From NCBI RefSeq assembly GCF_000276805.1, contig NZ_AKXQ01000028.1:1-63644 (forward strand): 63,644 bases of DNA. The letters are read 5' to 3'. The translations under genes and the position numbers were made by a program. The notes under the pieces were generated by a model. That model worked only from the letters and a program-made list of their open reading frames with translations, was not told the origin of the DNA and did no database searches. Shown here piece by piece: positions 51,309 to 63,263 of this stretch. The stretch is from Moritella dasanensis ArB 0140 (GTDB lineage Bacteria; Pseudomonadota; Gammaproteobacteria; Enterobacterales; Moritellaceae). The stretch's first letter is position 1; every line of letters starts with the position of its first letter.

Positions 51309-53243
51309 ATGCCTGTTATTACTCTTCCAGATGGCGCTCAGCGTCAATTTGACAACCCAGTATCTATAATGGATATTGCCGCAGACATCAGTTCTGGTCT
51401 TGCTAAAGCGTGTATCGCTGGCCGTGTTAACGGTGAACGTGTTGACGCATGTGACTTGATCACTGAAGACGCTGCAATTGAAATCATTACTTCTAAAGAT
51501 GCCGATGGTTTAGAGATCTTACGTCACTCTTGTGCGCATTTACTTGGTCATGCTATTAAGCAATTATGGCCAAACACCAAGATGGCTATTGGTCCTACCA
51601 TTGATAAAGGCTTCTATTATGACGTCGAAATGGAAGAACCAATTAGTGAAGCTGATTTAGCTAAACTAGAAAAGCACATGACCAAACTGGTTAAGACCAA
51701 CTATCAAGTAATTAAGAAAGTTGTATCTTGGCAAGAAGCGCGTGACACGTTTGAAGCACGTGGTGAAACTTATAAAGTAGCTATCTTAGACGAGAACATC
51801 GGTCGAGATGAAACACCTGCTTTATACCATCACGAAGAATACATCGATATGTGTCGCGGTCCGCACGTACCAGTAATGAAGCATTGCCAGCATTTCAAAT
51901 TAATGTCTGTTGCCGGTGCATACTGGCGTGGTAACTCTGACAACAAGATGTTGCAACGTGTTTATGGTACAGCTTGGACAGATAAGAAAGAGCTTAAAGA
52001 ATACCTTCAACGTCTTGTTGAAGCTGAAAAGCGTGATCACCGTAAAATTGGTAAGCAGCTTGACCTTTACCATATGCAAGAAGATGCTCCGGGCATGGTG
52101 TTCTGGCATAATGATGGTTGGACGATTTTCCGTGAGTTAGAAACGTTCATTCGTGAAAAACTACGTGATTTTAATTACCAAGAAGTGAAAGGTCCACAAA
52201 TCATGGATCGTAGCTTATGGGAAAAATCAGGTCACTGGGACAAATATGCAGACGGTATGTTCTGTACGCATTCGGAAAACCGCGAATACGCGATTAAACC
52301 AATGAACTGTCCTGGTCACGTACAGATTTATAACCAAGGTTTAAAATCTTATCGTGATTTACCATTACGTATGGCTGAGTTTGGCTCATGTCACCGTAAT
52401 GAACCATCAGGCTCGTTACATGGCTTGATGCGTGTACGTGGTTTCACACAAGATGATGCACATATCTTCTGTACTGAAGACCAAATACAACAAGAAGTAT
52501 CTGATTGTATTAAGATGGTTTTCGAAACGTATGAAACATTTGGTTTCAAAGATATCGAAATTAAACTGTCAACACGTCCTGATAATCGTGTAGGTAGTGA
52601 CGAAACTTGGGATAAATCAGAAAAAGCACTTGCTGATGCATTAACGGCAAGTGGCCTAAGCTATGATATACAAGAAGGCGAGGGTGCGTTTTACGGACCT
52701 AAAATTGAATTTACCCTACATGACTGTTTAGATCGTGCATGGCAGTGTGGTACAATTCAGCTAGACTTCTCAATGCCTGAGAAATTAGGGGCGGAATATG
52801 TTTGCGAAAACAATGGTCGCGACACTCCAGTTATGATTCACAGAGCGATTTTAGGATCTCTTGAGCGCTTCATTGGTATTCTAATTGAAGAATATGCTGG
52901 TCTTTTCCCTACTTGGATATCACCTGTTCAAGCTGTTGTAATGAATATAACAGACAAACAGGCTGTTTTTGCTACAGAATTTGTAGAAAAAATGAAGAAA
53001 ATAGGCATTAGAGCAAAATTAGACTTGAGAAATGAGAAGATAGGCTTTAAAATCCGGGAACATACTTTGAAACGTGTGCCCTATCTTTTGGTTATCGGCG
53101 ATAAAGAAGTCGAATCAGGAGAAATTGCAGTTCGTACTCGTAAGGGCGTTGATTTAGGTACTATGAAGTTAGATGACTTTATTAGTAAATTACAAACCGA
53201 AATCAATAGCCGCGGTAAAACAACTTTGGAGGATTCGTTATAA
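51309..53243 (+). CDS. thrS: Threonyl-tRNA synthetase
   Basis: The 644-residue class II synthetase has the TGS-type N-terminal domain ([15 protein letters not shown]), the editing domain ([14 protein letters not shown] with its HxxxH), the catalytic core with [10 protein letters not shown] and [11 protein letters not shown], zinc ligands in the core, and a C-terminal anticodon-binding domain. It charges tRNA-Thr. Its stop overlaps the infC start. Regulation by its own leader, which mimics the tRNA anticodon arm, is likely. Confidence 0.97.
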   Translation: MPVITLPDGAQRQFDNPVSIMDIAADISSGLAKACIAGRVNGERVDACDLITEDAAIEIITSKDADGLEILRHSCAHLLGHAIKQLWPNTKMAIGPTIDKGFYYDVEMEEPISEADLAKLEKHMTKLVKTNYQVIKKVVSWQEARDTFEARGETYKVAILDENIGRDETPALYHHEEYIDMCRGPHVPVMKHCQHFKLMSVAGAYWRGNSDNKMLQRVYGTAWTDKKELKEYLQRLVEAEKRDHRKIGKQLDLYHMQEDAPGMVFWHNDGWTIFRELETFIREKLRDFNYQEVKGPQIMDRSLWEKSGHWDKYADGMFCTHSENREYAIKPMNCPGHVQIYNQGLKSYRDLPLRMAEFGSCHRNEPSGSLHGLMRVRGFTQDDAHIFCTEDQIQQEVSDCIKMVFETYETFGFKDIEIKLSTRPDNRVGSDETWDKSEKALADALTASGLSYDIQEGEGAFYGPKIEFTLHDCLDRAWQCGTIQLDFSMPEKLGAEYVCENNGRDTPVMIHRAILGSLERFIGILIEEYAGLFPTWISPVQAVVMNITDKQAVFATEFVEKMKKIGIRAKLDLRNEKIGFKIREHTLKRVPYLLVIGDKEVESGEIAVRTRKGVDLGTMKLDDFISKLQTEINSRGKTTLEDSL

Positions 53244-53782
53244 AAGGCGGAAAAAAAGGTCAACAACAGACGGCCAGACAACATCGTATCAACGAAGAAA
53301 TTCGTATACCAGAATGTCGCTTAAACGGTGCTGACGGTGAAGTAATCGGAATCGTATCTATAAGAGATGCTCTTGCTAAAGCAGAAGAGTTAAGTTTAGA
53401 TCTTGTAGAAATTAGCCCGAATGCCGAGCCTCCTGTTTGCCGTATAATGGATTACGGTAAATTTATATACGAGAAAAGTAAGTCTGTTAAAGAGCAGAAG
53501 AAAAAGCAAATTCGTGTTCAGGTTAAGGAAATAAAATTCCGTCCTGGTACCGATACTGGCGATTATCAGGTAAAACTACGCAACCTGACTCGCTTCCTCG
53601 AAGAAGGTAACAAAGCAAAAATTACGCTGCGTTTCCGAGGTCGAGAAATGGCGCACCAGAGCTTAGGCTTTGATCTTTTAAATCGTATTAAAGAAGATTT
53701 AAAAGAAATAGCTGTCGTGGAGGCTTTCCCGAAAATGGAAGGTCGTCAAGCTGTGATGGTGTTAGCCCCAAAAAAGAAATAG
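53240..53782 (+). CDS. infC: Translation initiation factor IF-3, AUA start
   Basis: The 180-residue IF-3 begins [12 protein letters not shown], with the conserved RIN(E)EIR and [19 protein letters not shown], and a C-terminal domain with FRGREMAHQ. No ATG, GTG or TTG fits; the start is AUA at 53240, with GGAGG 7 bp before it. In E. coli the start is AUU and IF-3 represses its own translation by discriminating against it; the AUA here fits the same feedback. It overlaps the thrS stop. The length equals E. coli IF-3. Confidence 0.95.
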   Translation: MKGGKKGQQQTARQHRINEEIRIPECRLNGADGEVIGIVSIRDALAKAEELSLDLVEISPNAEPPVCRIMDYGKFIYEKSKSVKEQKKKQIRVQVKEIKFRPGTDTGDYQVKLRNLTRFLEEGNKAKITLRFRGREMAHQSLGFDLLNRIKEDLKEIAVVEAFPKMEGRQAVMVLAPKKK

Positions 53783-53800
53783 TAGGTGCTACCAAGTAGT

Positions 53801-53820
53801 ATAAGTGTTTGAACACTTAT
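53801..53820 (+). promoter_or_regulatory. Hairpin in the infC-rpmI leader
   Basis: ATAAGTGTT and AACACTTAT form a perfect 9-bp stem 47 bp before rpmI. It may take part in L20 autoregulation, which in E. coli uses structures in this gap. Confidence 0.5.
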
Positions 53821-53866
53821 GCTCGCCTTATTATTATTCATTAATATTCAACAATGCGGAGTTATA

Positions 53867-54061
53867 ATGCCTAAGTTGAAATCGAATAAAGGCGCTGCAA
53901 AGCGCTTTAAGAAAACCGCTAATGGTTTTAAACGCAAACAGTCTCACCTACGTCATATTTTGACCAAGAAGAGCACTAAACGTAAACGTCACCTTCGTGG
54001 TACGACAATGGTTGCAAAGTGCGATGTTGCATCCGTTAAACGTATGCTTCCATACGCTTAA
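53867..54061 (+). CDS. rpmI: 50S ribosomal protein L35
   Basis: The 64-residue basic protein begins [16 protein letters not shown], the bL35 signature, and ends [11 protein letters not shown] 53867 follows TGCGGAGTTATA. A longer frame beginning at 53819 is not used because the upstream codons do not fit bL35. Confidence 0.97.
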   Translation: MPKLKSNKGAAKRFKKTANGFKRKQSHLRHILTKKSTKRKRHLRGTTMVAKCDVASVKRMLPYA

Positions 54062-54088
54062 TTTTAGATATAAAAGAGGAAAATAGTT

Positions 54089-54445
54089 ATGCCTAGAGTT
54101 AAACGCGGTGTTGTTGCACGTGCTCGTCACAAGAAAGTTTTAAAACAAGCTAAAGGTTATTACGGAGCTCGTTCACGAGTTTACCGTGTTGCCTTCCAAG
54201 CAATTACTAAAGCTGGTCAATATGCTTACCGTGATCGCCGTCAACGTAAACGTCAATTCCGTCAATTATGGATTACACGTATTAACGCTGCTGCACGTCA
54301 AAATGGTATGTCTTACAGCCGTTTCATTAATGGCCTTAAACACGCCTCTATTGAAATCGATCGTAAGATCTTAGCAGACATTGCTGTATTCGATAAAGCG
54401 GCATTTACTGTACTAGTAAATAAAGCAAAAGAAGCAGTTGCATAA
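54089..54445 (+). CDS. rplT: 50S ribosomal protein L20
   Basis: The 118-residue basic protein begins [16 protein letters not shown] and carries [10 protein letters not shown] and [14 protein letters not shown], diagnostic of bL20. It binds 23S rRNA early in assembly and, in E. coli, represses rpmI-rplT. The start follows AAAAGAGGAAAA. Confidence 0.98.
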   Translation: MPRVKRGVVARARHKKVLKQAKGYYGARSRVYRVAFQAITKAGQYAYRDRRQRKRQFRQLWITRINAAARQNGMSYSRFINGLKHASIEIDRKILADIAVFDKAAFTVLVNKAKEAVA

Positions 54446-54475
54446 TTAATTATTAATTAAGTAACGGTTATTAAA

Positions 54476-54498
54476 GGGAGGCTTGAGCCTCCTTTTTT
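54476..54498 (+). terminator. Terminator after rplT
   Basis: GGAGGC (54477-54482) pairs with GCCTCC (54487-54492) around TTGA, followed by six T. Confidence 0.93.
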
Positions 54499-54755
54499 AG
54501 CATCTGGGATTTGATTAAATACAACGAGCTATCACTAGCTAATGCTAATACCTACAACCAATCCAACGATTTCTACAGTTAACTAATACTGATATCTACA
54601 ACTAACCTATACGACTACCTACAAATAAATAATACGACTGACCTATAAAATAGGTATAAGCACCTGTCTACAAAGCCTTCTATATACTTGCATAATGCTT
54701 TTCTGTAATATCAATTCATCAATTTAAAATAATTTTGAGATAGATATTCAAATCC
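54499..54755. other. Intergenic region with loose repeats
   Basis: No gene is seen. Imperfect copies of CTACAACTAACCTATACGAC-like units recur about every 25-30 bp between 54550 and 54630. Confidence 0.45.
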
Positions 54756-57644
54756 ATGCATTATTTATTATCTTTACTCCTGCTCAGCGTTTTTAGTCTA
54801 AATATTACTTTTGCAAAAGCAGAAGGAATCGTCATCGATTCAGATTTTGAAGTTGGCCGTCTGGGCTTAACATCAAAATATTTTGAGGATAAAACCAATT
54901 CGTATACCTTTGATTATTTGTCACAGAGACACTCTGCTATCCCCTGGGTTAACAGCCATAAAGCGCATTTTAACTTTGGGTTTTCGGACAGTGCGTTCTG
55001 GTTTAAAGGCGAGGTAGTTAATAAAGCGGGCGTTGAAAAATATCTCATTATCGATTTTGGTGATTCGCTACTCGATAGGATTGACCTGTATTTGATTCAT
55101 GATGACGGTAGTTCAATTGCAAAAAAGCTAGGTACTCGTCGTCAATACAACGATAACATGTCCAACTTAACATTTTCTACCGGATTTAAGATCGCTGCTG
55201 GCGAAACCGTGCATTACTTTATACGTGTTAAAACAAGTGCATTTTTACAAACACCATTAAAAATTTGGAACGCGAAAGATTTTATTGGTGAACAATCACA
55301 ACATAAATTAATGGTTGGTATGTTTATCGGTTTATTCTTGATGATGATATGTTACTTGACGTTTTTGTATATTCATCTTAAAGAAGCGCGATTGGTACAA
55401 TACATTGTCTTTATTATTTGTTATTTATTAGTTATATGGATAATAGAAGGTTTTGGATTTGTTTATAAAGTCGATTTTATAGCGCAATATTATGATTCGT
55501 TAATCGTGGTGTTAATGGGTATTATTGGATTAAACCTCTGTTTATTTGCACGGCAACTGCTTAAATTAAGATACCGTTATTGGTTTGCACTATCGACGAA
55601 AGCGTTAATTATCTGCTCCTTTATTGTCATGTTAAGTCCGTTATTATTCTCATTTAAAATCGGTATTATATTAGTCTCTGCTTTAGCGTTGGGCATTACA
55701 TTATTATCGATCGTATGCGGTTTATTTTTTATACGTGATGAATCTAGAAGTGTCCGCTTTTATGTACTGTCGTTGGTCTATTTTATACTTGGTATTGATT
55801 TACACATATTGACGCGATTCGGGTTGCTTAGCGAGTTTGAATTTGCAGATTATGTTTCAGCCTTTTCGGCATTAATTATACTGGTATATTTATGCTGGAA
55901 CTTCGCCAAACAAATGGCCCATGACAGAGTGGCTAAAAAAGACGTTGAGAAGCAAATAACGTCGGTTAATGAGCGTTATTATAGTGTGTTTCAAAACGCG
56001 GCAGAAGGCATGTTTACCACATCAATCGACGGTAATATATTAGCCATTAATAAATCGATGTGTCGGATATTAGGTTTTATTAATCTTGAGGATATGAATA
56101 AATCGGGTCATTTCAAAGCCGATGAGTTTTACGCGGACCCAAACCTGCGAGACCAAATAATCGAGAAGGTGCGTATTGAAGGCGAGGTTAATAGCATCGA
56201 GATGTCCGGACATGATCGCTATGGCGAAGTATTCCATGGTGAGATGAATATGCGCTTAAATATTCAACCAGATATAACGGTTATTGATGGTTCATTTGTT
56301 AATACGACAAAGCGTACACAACATGAAATAAAACTTGAATCTATTGCTAAATATGATCAACTAACAGGATTAGTCAATCGCACACACTTTGAGAATCTTG
56401 TTGGTGTGTCACTAGAAAGTAATCGTTCGGTACTCGAAGATAATATTTTATTGTATATGGATCTCGATCAGTTCAAATTGGTTAACGATATATGTGGTCA
56501 CGATGTCGGTGATTCATTACTGAAAAAGATTACCGTTGTTGTAAAATCATTTCTTGATGATAACGCTATATTGGCGCGCCTTGGTGGTGATGAGTTTGGT
56601 ATCCTGCTGAATCACACAAACTTTGATGATGCTCTCGAAGTCGCAGATACTATCCGTTGTGGGATCGAAGATTTTAGGTTTACGCACAAGGGACGTCACT
56701 TTGTGCTGGGTGTTAGTATTGGTATAGTAACCCTTGATGAGTCAATTGAAAATTTTTCTCAAGCATTAAGCCTCGCTGATACTGCCTGTTTTACAGCAAA
56801 AGAGCAGGGACGTAACCGTGTTCATGTGTATAGTAAATGCAATGACGTCATGTTGGGTCATCAACGTGAAATGCGTTGGATTGGTGTATTACGTGAAGCG
56901 TTAGACGCAGACCGTTTCGAACTCGCATTTCAAACGATCATGCCATTATCAACGGATATTAAAGAAGGTTATCGTTACGAAATACTGCTCCGTTTAAGAG
57001 ATGAAGACGGTAATTTACAATCGCCGAGTGAATTTATTGCTGCCGCTGAAAACTATAACTTCATGACCCAGATAGACCGTTGGGTTGTTAAAAATTACTG
57101 TCAATGGTTATCGTCTAATCCAACACACCTTGCCAACCTGAGTTCAGCGTCAATCAATTTATGTGGTCAATCTTTAGTTGATAGAAGCATGCATACTTAT
57201 ATCGAAAATACGATAATAACGTATGGGATACCACCTGAAAAATTATGTTTTGAAATTACCGAAAGCCAGGCCATCATGGATTTTGATCAAACGATTTTGT
57301 TCATGAATAAATTTAAAGCATTAGGGTGTCGTTTTAGTTTGGATGATTTTGGTAGTGGTTTTTCTTCGTATAGTTACATTAAGCGATTGCCGATTGATCA
57401 ACTTAAAATTGATGGCTCATTTGTCGAGAATATCGAAACAGATAACATTGATTATACTATGGTTAAGTCATTTAATGACATCGCAAGGGCGGTTAATATC
57501 AAAACCGTTGCCGAGTATGTTGAAAATGAAAACATCAAAAATATACTATCAGGAATCGGCATTGATTACGTGCAAGGCTATTTAATAGCCAAACCTCGAC
57601 TTTTAGTCGATTTTGTTGATAATGAACAACTTGATTCAGCTTAA
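54756..57644 (+). CDS. Membrane GGDEF-EAL protein with 7TMR-DISM sensor
   Basis: The 962-residue protein has a signal peptide (LLSLLLLSVFSLNITFAKA), a periplasmic 7TMR-DISM domain (about 25-180), seven helices (about 185-390), a PAS domain (about 405-520), a GGDEF domain with the intact active site GGDEF at residues 610-614, and an EAL domain. The EAL motif reads EIL at 742-744, but FEITESQA, DDFGSGFSS and LKIDGSF look intact. Both cyclase and phosphodiesterase activity are possible. It makes or breaks cyclic di-GMP in response to an outside signal. It stands alone between rplT and pheS. Confidence 0.9.
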   Translation: MHYLLSLLLLSVFSLNITFAKAEGIVIDSDFEVGRLGLTSKYFEDKTNSYTFDYLSQRHSAIPWVNSHKAHFNFGFSDSAFWFKGEVVNKAGVEKYLIIDFGDSLLDRIDLYLIHDDGSSIAKKLGTRRQYNDNMSNLTFSTGFKIAAGETVHYFIRVKTSAFLQTPLKIWNAKDFIGEQSQHKLMVGMFIGLFLMMICYLTFLYIHLKEARLVQYIVFIICYLLVIWIIEGFGFVYKVDFIAQYYDSLIVVLMGIIGLNLCLFARQLLKLRYRYWFALSTKALIICSFIVMLSPLLFSFKIGIILVSALALGITLLSIVCGLFFIRDESRSVRFYVLSLVYFILGIDLHILTRFGLLSEFEFADYVSAFSALIILVYLCWNFAKQMAHDRVAKKDVEKQITSVNERYYSVFQNAAEGMFTTSIDGNILAINKSMCRILGFINLEDMNKSGHFKADEFYADPNLRDQIIEKVRIEGEVNSIEMSGHDRYGEVFHGEMNMRLNIQPDITVIDGSFVNTTKRTQHEIKLESIAKYDQLTGLVNRTHFENLVGVSLESNRSVLEDNILLYMDLDQFKLVNDICGHDVGDSLLKKITVVVKSFLDDNAILARLGGDEFGILLNHTNFDDALEVADTIRCGIEDFRFTHKGRHFVLGVSIGIVTLDESIENFSQALSLADTACFTAKEQGRNRVHVYSKCNDVMLGHQREMRWIGVLREALDADRFELAFQTIMPLSTDIKEGYRYEILLRLRDEDGNLQSPSEFIAAAENYNFMTQIDRWVVKNYCQWLSSNPTHLANLSSASINLCGQSLVDRSMHTYIENTIITYGIPPEKLCFEITESQAIMDFDQTILFMNKFKALGCRFSLDDFGSGFSSYSYIKRLPIDQLKIDGSFVENIETDNIDYTMVKSFNDIARAVNIKTVAEYVENENIKNILSGIGIDYVQGYLIAKPRLLVDFVDNEQLDSA

Positions 57645-57674
57645 GGACTAGCACTTCAGCTTAATTTTGAGTAA

Positions 57675-58718
<1,044 letters not shown>

Positions 58719-58732
58719 GATAGGACACTAAA

Positions 58733-61120
58733 ATGAAATTCAGTAATGAATGGTTACAAACTTGGGTTAAACCAGGGCTAACAAATGAAGAGCTAGCGCA
58801 TCAAATTACGATGGCTGGCCTTGAAGTAGACGGTATTGATGCCGTTGCTGGTGATTTCACTGGTATCGTTGTAGGTCATGTTGTTGAATGTGGTCAGCAT
58901 CCAGATGCAGATAAATTACAAGTAACTAAAATCGATATTGGTGCTGAAGAGTTAATCGACATCGTTTGTGGCGCTGCTAATTGCCGTGCAGGACTAAAAG
59001 TTGCTGTTGCAACTGTTGGTGCTGTATTACCAGGCGATTTCAAAATTAAAAAAGCAAAACTACGTGGTCAACCATCATTCGGAATGCTTTGTTCTGAATC
59101 AGAAATGGGTATGGCTGAATCAGCAGAAGGTATCATTGAATTACCAGCTGATGCAGTACCGGGTACTTGTATCCGTGAGTTCCTTGGTCTTGACGATGTG
59201 ACTATCGAAGTTGATTTGACGCCTAACCGCGCAGATTGCTTAAGCATTGCAGGTATTGCTCGTGAAGTGGGTGTATTAAATAACATCGCTGTAACGGCGC
59301 CTGAATGGACTAATGCAACGGAAACAAGTGCTGAAACGGTAAGTGTTACTGCCACTGCCACTGAACAATGTCCGCGTTACCTTGGTCGTGTGATCAGTAA
59401 CCTTGATATGACTGCGAAAACACCGCTATGGATGGTAGAACGTCTACGTCGTTGCGGCACACGCTCAATTGACCCTGTTGTTGACGTAACTAACTATGTA
59501 TTGTTAGAACTCGGTCAACCAATGCATGCATTTGATCTTGCAACATTGACTGGTGCGATTAATGTTCGTCTTGCTAATCAAGATGAAAAATTAACGCTGC
59601 TTGACGGCAACGAAGTTAAGCTAAACGATAATACGCTTGTCATTGCTGATGACTCTGGCGCTATCGCAATGGCTGGTATCTTCGGTGGCGAAAAAACAGG
59701 TGTAACGGCTGCAACTAACTCTATCTTATTAGAGTCTGCATTCTTTAGCCCGCTCGCTATTACTGGTCGCGCTCGTGCGTACGGCTTGCATACAGACTCT
59801 TCACATCGTTTCGAACGTGGTGTTGATTCTGAGCTGCAATACCAAGCGATGGAACGTGCAACACAGTTGATCGTTGAAATTTGTGGTGGCGATGTAGCAC
59901 CTGTTGTTGATGTAACAACTGAAGCTACTTTACCGACACATGCACCAATCAACTTACGTCGTCATCAATTAGATAAAGTAATTGGTTTCCACGTTGAAGA
60001 TGCGAAAGTAACTGACATTTTAAACACATTAGGTCTAGCACCTACGTTTGAAAATGATACTTGGACTGTGACGTCTCCATCATTCCGTTTCGACATCGAA
60101 GTTGAAGTTGATCTGATTGAAGAAGTTGCACGTGTATTTGGTTACAACAACATCCCAAATGTTGCACCTGTTGCGCCATTGAAGATGACAGACCATAACG
60201 AAGCGACATTACCTGTTCGTCGTATTCGTGATTTAATGGTTGACCGTGGATTCCAAGAAGCAATTACATATAGCTTTGTAGATCCTAAACGTCAATTGTT
60301 ATTACACCCTGAAGCAGACCACCTCACATTACCGCACCCAATTTCGATTGAGATGTCTGTAATGCGTGTAAGTATGTTTACAGGCTTGGTTGAAGCTGTC
60401 GTGGCTAACCAAAAGCGTCAACAACAACGTATTCGTTTGTTTGAAACGGGTCTTACTTTTATCAAAGATGAATCAGTTGAAAACGGTGTACTGCAAGTGC
60501 CTATGCTTGGCGCTATTATTGCTGGTACAGCGAATGCTGAATCTTGGACTCAAGAAAGTAAAGCGGTAGACTATTTCGACCTTAAAGGTGATTTAGATGC
60601 GTTATTAGACCAAACCTGTAATACCGATGAATTCGTGCTTAAACGCGCAAGTCATCCTGGTTTACACCCTGGTCAAAGCGCTGAAATTTTCTATGCTGGA
60701 CGTTCTGTTGGTCATATTGGTGCAATCCATCCTTCACTAGAGAAGAAGTTAGGCCTTAATGGTTCAACTATTATTCTAGAGATCGAACTTGCAACGTTAA
60801 CTGCTCGTAAATTACCGCAAGCTGCTGATGTTTCTAAGTTTCCTGCTAACCGTCGTGACATCGCAATGATAGTTAAAGACGACATTAATGCTGGTGATGT
60901 ACTTAACTTTATCAAAAAAGTTGGCGCGAATCAGTTAGTTGGCATAAACTTGTTTGATGTATACCAAGGTACAGGTGTTGTAGAGGGTCATAAGAGCCTG
61001 GCAATCAGCTTAACCTTACAAGATATCTCACGCACCTTGGAAGAAAAAGAAATATCTGAAGCAGTAAGTAATATTGTGGAAGCTGTTTCATCTGAATTCA
61101 ATGCATCCTTGAGGGATTAA
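58733..61120 (+). CDS. pheT: Phenylalanyl-tRNA synthetase beta subunit
   Basis: The 795-residue protein has the tRNA-binding EMAP-like N-terminal domain ([15 protein letters not shown]), the B3/B4 editing domain ([20 protein letters not shown]), the B5 domain and an anticodon-binding C-terminus ending [18 protein letters not shown]. The length matches E. coli PheT. ihfA starts 4 bp after its stop. Confidence 0.98.
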   Translation: MKFSNEWLQTWVKPGLTNEELAHQITMAGLEVDGIDAVAGDFTGIVVGHVVECGQHPDADKLQVTKIDIGAEELIDIVCGAANCRAGLKVAVATVGAVLPGDFKIKKAKLRGQPSFGMLCSESEMGMAESAEGIIELPADAVPGTCIREFLGLDDVTIEVDLTPNRADCLSIAGIAREVGVLNNIAVTAPEWTNATETSAETVSVTATATEQCPRYLGRVISNLDMTAKTPLWMVERLRRCGTRSIDPVVDVTNYVLLELGQPMHAFDLATLTGAINVRLANQDEKLTLLDGNEVKLNDNTLVIADDSGAIAMAGIFGGEKTGVTAATNSILLESAFFSPLAITGRARAYGLHTDSSHRFERGVDSELQYQAMERATQLIVEICGGDVAPVVDVTTEATLPTHAPINLRRHQLDKVIGFHVEDAKVTDILNTLGLAPTFENDTWTVTSPSFRFDIEVEVDLIEEVARVFGYNNIPNVAPVAPLKMTDHNEATLPVRRIRDLMVDRGFQEAITYSFVDPKRQLLLHPEADHLTLPHPISIEMSVMRVSMFTGLVEAVVANQKRQQQRIRLFETGLTFIKDESVENGVLQVPMLGAIIAGTANAESWTQESKAVDYFDLKGDLDALLDQTCNTDEFVLKRASHPGLHPGQSAEIFYAGRSVGHIGAIHPSLEKKLGLNGSTIILEIELATLTARKLPQAADVSKFPANRRDIAMIVKDDINAGDVLNFIKKVGANQLVGINLFDVYQGTGVVEGHKSLAISLTLQDISRTLEEKEISEAVSNIVEAVSSEFNASLRD

Positions 61121-61123
61121 TTT

Positions 61124-61417
61124 ATGGCACTAACCAAAGCTGATATTGCAGAAACATTATTTAACGATGTTGGTCTGAGTAAACGTGAATCGAAAGAAAT
61201 GGTAGAAGCTTTCTTTGAAGAGATTCGTTTATCTTTAGAAGTTAACGAACAAGTTAAAATATCTGGTTTTGGTAATTTTGACCTACGTGATAAAGGGGAG
61301 CGACCTGGTCGTAATCCTAAAACAGGTGAAGATATACCAATTACAGCACGTCGCGTTGTGACTTTTAAACCAGGTCAGAAATTGAAAGCGAAAGTAGAAA
61401 CTATCGTAAAAGATTAA
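61124..61417 (+). CDS. ihfA: Integration host factor alpha subunit
   Basis: The 97-residue protein begins [18 protein letters not shown] and has [22 protein letters not shown], the DNA-binding arm with its conserved proline. IHF bends DNA in recombination, replication and transcription. It shares a transcript with pheST, as in E. coli, and ends with a strong terminator. Confidence 0.98.
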   Translation: MALTKADIAETLFNDVGLSKRESKEMVEAFFEEIRLSLEVNEQVKISGFGNFDLRDKGERPGRNPKTGEDIPITARRVVTFKPGQKLKAKVETIVKD

Positions 61418-61432
61418 CGTTTCACAGATAAT

Positions 61433-61459
61433 AAAAAACCGGCTAATGCCGGTTTTTTT
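61433..61459 (+). terminator. Terminator after ihfA
   Basis: AAAAAACCGGC pairs perfectly with GCCGGTTTTTT around a TAAT loop, with a T run. A pheST-ihfA transcript would end here. Confidence 0.95.
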
Positions 61460-61548
61460 ATGCCTGCTATAAAATAATCTTTATTGCATTGGCAGATATT
61501 TTCTACCCTACAACATAACGATATGCAGTAGGGCAGGTGTTAGACGAA

Positions 61549-63108
61549 TTACCCGCCTAGTTTATCTGATGCAATATGATACTCAGGATCTTCAATTAAA
61601 TTTACTTCAATCATGTCGCCTGCACGTTTCATTAATTGTTTACACTCTAATGAAAGGTGACGAAGGTGTAATACTTTACCTGCCGCAACATAACGTTCAG
61701 CCAGTGTATCAATCGCTTCAATTGCGGAATGGTCACAAACACGTGAGTTAGCAAAATCAATGATCACATCTTGTGGATCTGCTGTAATCTCAAATAGGTC
61801 TAAGAAGTGACTAACTGAACCAAAGAATAGCGGACCGTTAACTTTATAGACTCTACTACCAGACTCTTCTATTGTTTTTTCAGCATTGATATGTGATGCG
61901 TGTTCCCATGCAAAACGTAACGCAGAAACAATAACACCGATGATAACTGCAACCGCTAGATCGGTGAACACAGTAACAACCGTCACAAGCACAATAACAA
62001 ACGTATCTGCTTTCGGGATCTTGCGGATCACGCGGAAGGTTGCCCATTCAAATGTACCAATCACAACCATGAACATAACACCTACAAGCGCTGCTAGTGG
62101 GATTACTTCAATAAGTGATGAAAGGAAGAGGATGAATAGTAATAATGAAATAGCGGCTGTAATACCCGATAAACGACCACGGCCACCTGAATTAATGTTG
62201 ATCATTGATTGACCAATCATCGCACAACCACCCATAGCACCAAAGAAACCGTTTACGATGTTTGAAGCACCTTGTGCCACACATTCCTGGTTACCTTTAC
62301 CACGTGTACCAGTCATTTCATCAATAACGGTTAATGTCAGTAGCGATTCAATCAAACCAACTGCCGCAAGGATTAATGAATAAGGTAGGATGATATAGAG
62401 AGTTTCAAGCGTAAATGGCACACTTGGAATACTGAATGATGGTAACGAACCTGAGATCGTTGCGTTGTCATCACCTGTCATCGCGCGCACAAAATCAACA
62501 ACCGTACGTGTATCAAGACCCATGTAGTAAACAATGAGCGTCACTGCCACGATAGCAACCAGTGAAGATGGTACTGCTTTTGTTAACTTAGGCAGGAAGT
62601 GAATGATTGCCATTGTAAGCGCAACAAGACCTAACATGAGATACAACTGTGAGCCTTGTAACCAAGTAAGATCACCGTTACCGTCAATGAACTTAAATTG
62701 ACCTAATTGTGCCAAGAAGATAACAATTGCAAGGCCGTTTACAAAACCCATCATCACTGGATGGGGAACGATACGAATGAACTTGCCGAGTTTGAATACA
62801 CCTGCGAGTACTTGCAGTAAACCGGCAAGTACAACGGCAGCAAATAAGTATTGCACACCATTCTCTGCGACGAGTGAGACCATCACAACAGCCATTGCAC
62901 CAGTTGCACCAGAAATCATACCTGGGCGACCACCAAAGATAGCGGTAATTAAACCAACCATAAAGGCAGCATACAAGCCTACTAAAGGCTCTACACCAGC
63001 TACAAAAGCAAATGCTACCGCTTCAGGCACGAGTGCCAGTGCAACGGTTAAACCAGATAAAACATCATTTTTAACTGATGCCATGGAGTATTTTGGAAAT
63101 TCAAACAT
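61549..63108 (-). CDS. SulP-family anion transporter with STAS domain
   Basis: The 519-residue protein has about 12 hydrophobic segments of the SLC26/SulP fold, with [20 protein letters not shown] and [20 protein letters not shown] typical of its first helices. A STAS domain lies at about 420-519 ([22 protein letters not shown]). SulP proteins carry sulfate, bicarbonate or related anions; marine relatives often move bicarbonate with Na+. The substrate cannot be told from sequence. The start is ATG 63108; upstream lies a hairpin. Confidence 0.9.
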   Translation of the reverse strand: MFEFPKYSMASVKNDVLSGLTVALALVPEAVAFAFVAGVEPLVGLYAAFMVGLITAIFGGRPGMISGATGAMAVVMVSLVAENGVQYLFAAVVLAGLLQVLAGVFKLGKFIRIVPHPVMMGFVNGLAIVIFLAQLGQFKFIDGNGDLTWLQGSQLYLMLGLVALTMAIIHFLPKLTKAVPSSLVAIVAVTLIVYYMGLDTRTVVDFVRAMTGDDNATISGSLPSFSIPSVPFTLETLYIILPYSLILAAVGLIESLLTLTVIDEMTGTRGKGNQECVAQGASNIVNGFFGAMGGCAMIGQSMININSGGRGRLSGITAAISLLLFILFLSSLIEVIPLAALVGVMFMVVIGTFEWATFRVIRKIPKADTFVIVLVTVVTVFTDLAVAVIIGVIVSALRFAWEHASHINAEKTIEESGSRVYKVNGPLFFGSVSHFLDLFEITADPQDVIIDFANSRVCDHSAIEAIDTLAERYVAAGKVLHLRHLSLECKQLMKRAGDMIEVNLIEDPEYHIASDKLGG

Positions 63109-63149
63109 AAATTATAAGTTACCGAGTTGTCATTAATGAATAAAATATA

Positions 63150-63180
63150 AAAGGATCATGCAGTGTTGACATGATCCTTT
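63150..63180. terminator. Hairpin upstream of the SulP gene
   Basis: AAAGGATCATG at 63150-63160 pairs perfectly with CATGATCCTTT at 63170-63180. It lies 41 bp before the SulP start on the minus strand, so it could end the neighbouring transcript or control the SulP leader. Confidence 0.6.
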
Positions 63181-63220
63181 ATTAAAAAATAGAAAGTAAA
63201 AATATTTAAACAAGTACTAA

Positions 63221-63245
63221 AAAAGCCGCATAATATGCGGCTTTT
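63221..63245 (-). terminator. Terminator after the right-edge gene
   Basis: AAAAGCCGCAT and ATGCGGCTTTT form an 11-bp stem with a 3-nt loop, ending 19 bp beyond the stop of the gene at the right edge (63264, minus strand). Confidence 0.88.
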
Positions 63246-63263
63246 AAATTTAGCTAATCGTTA

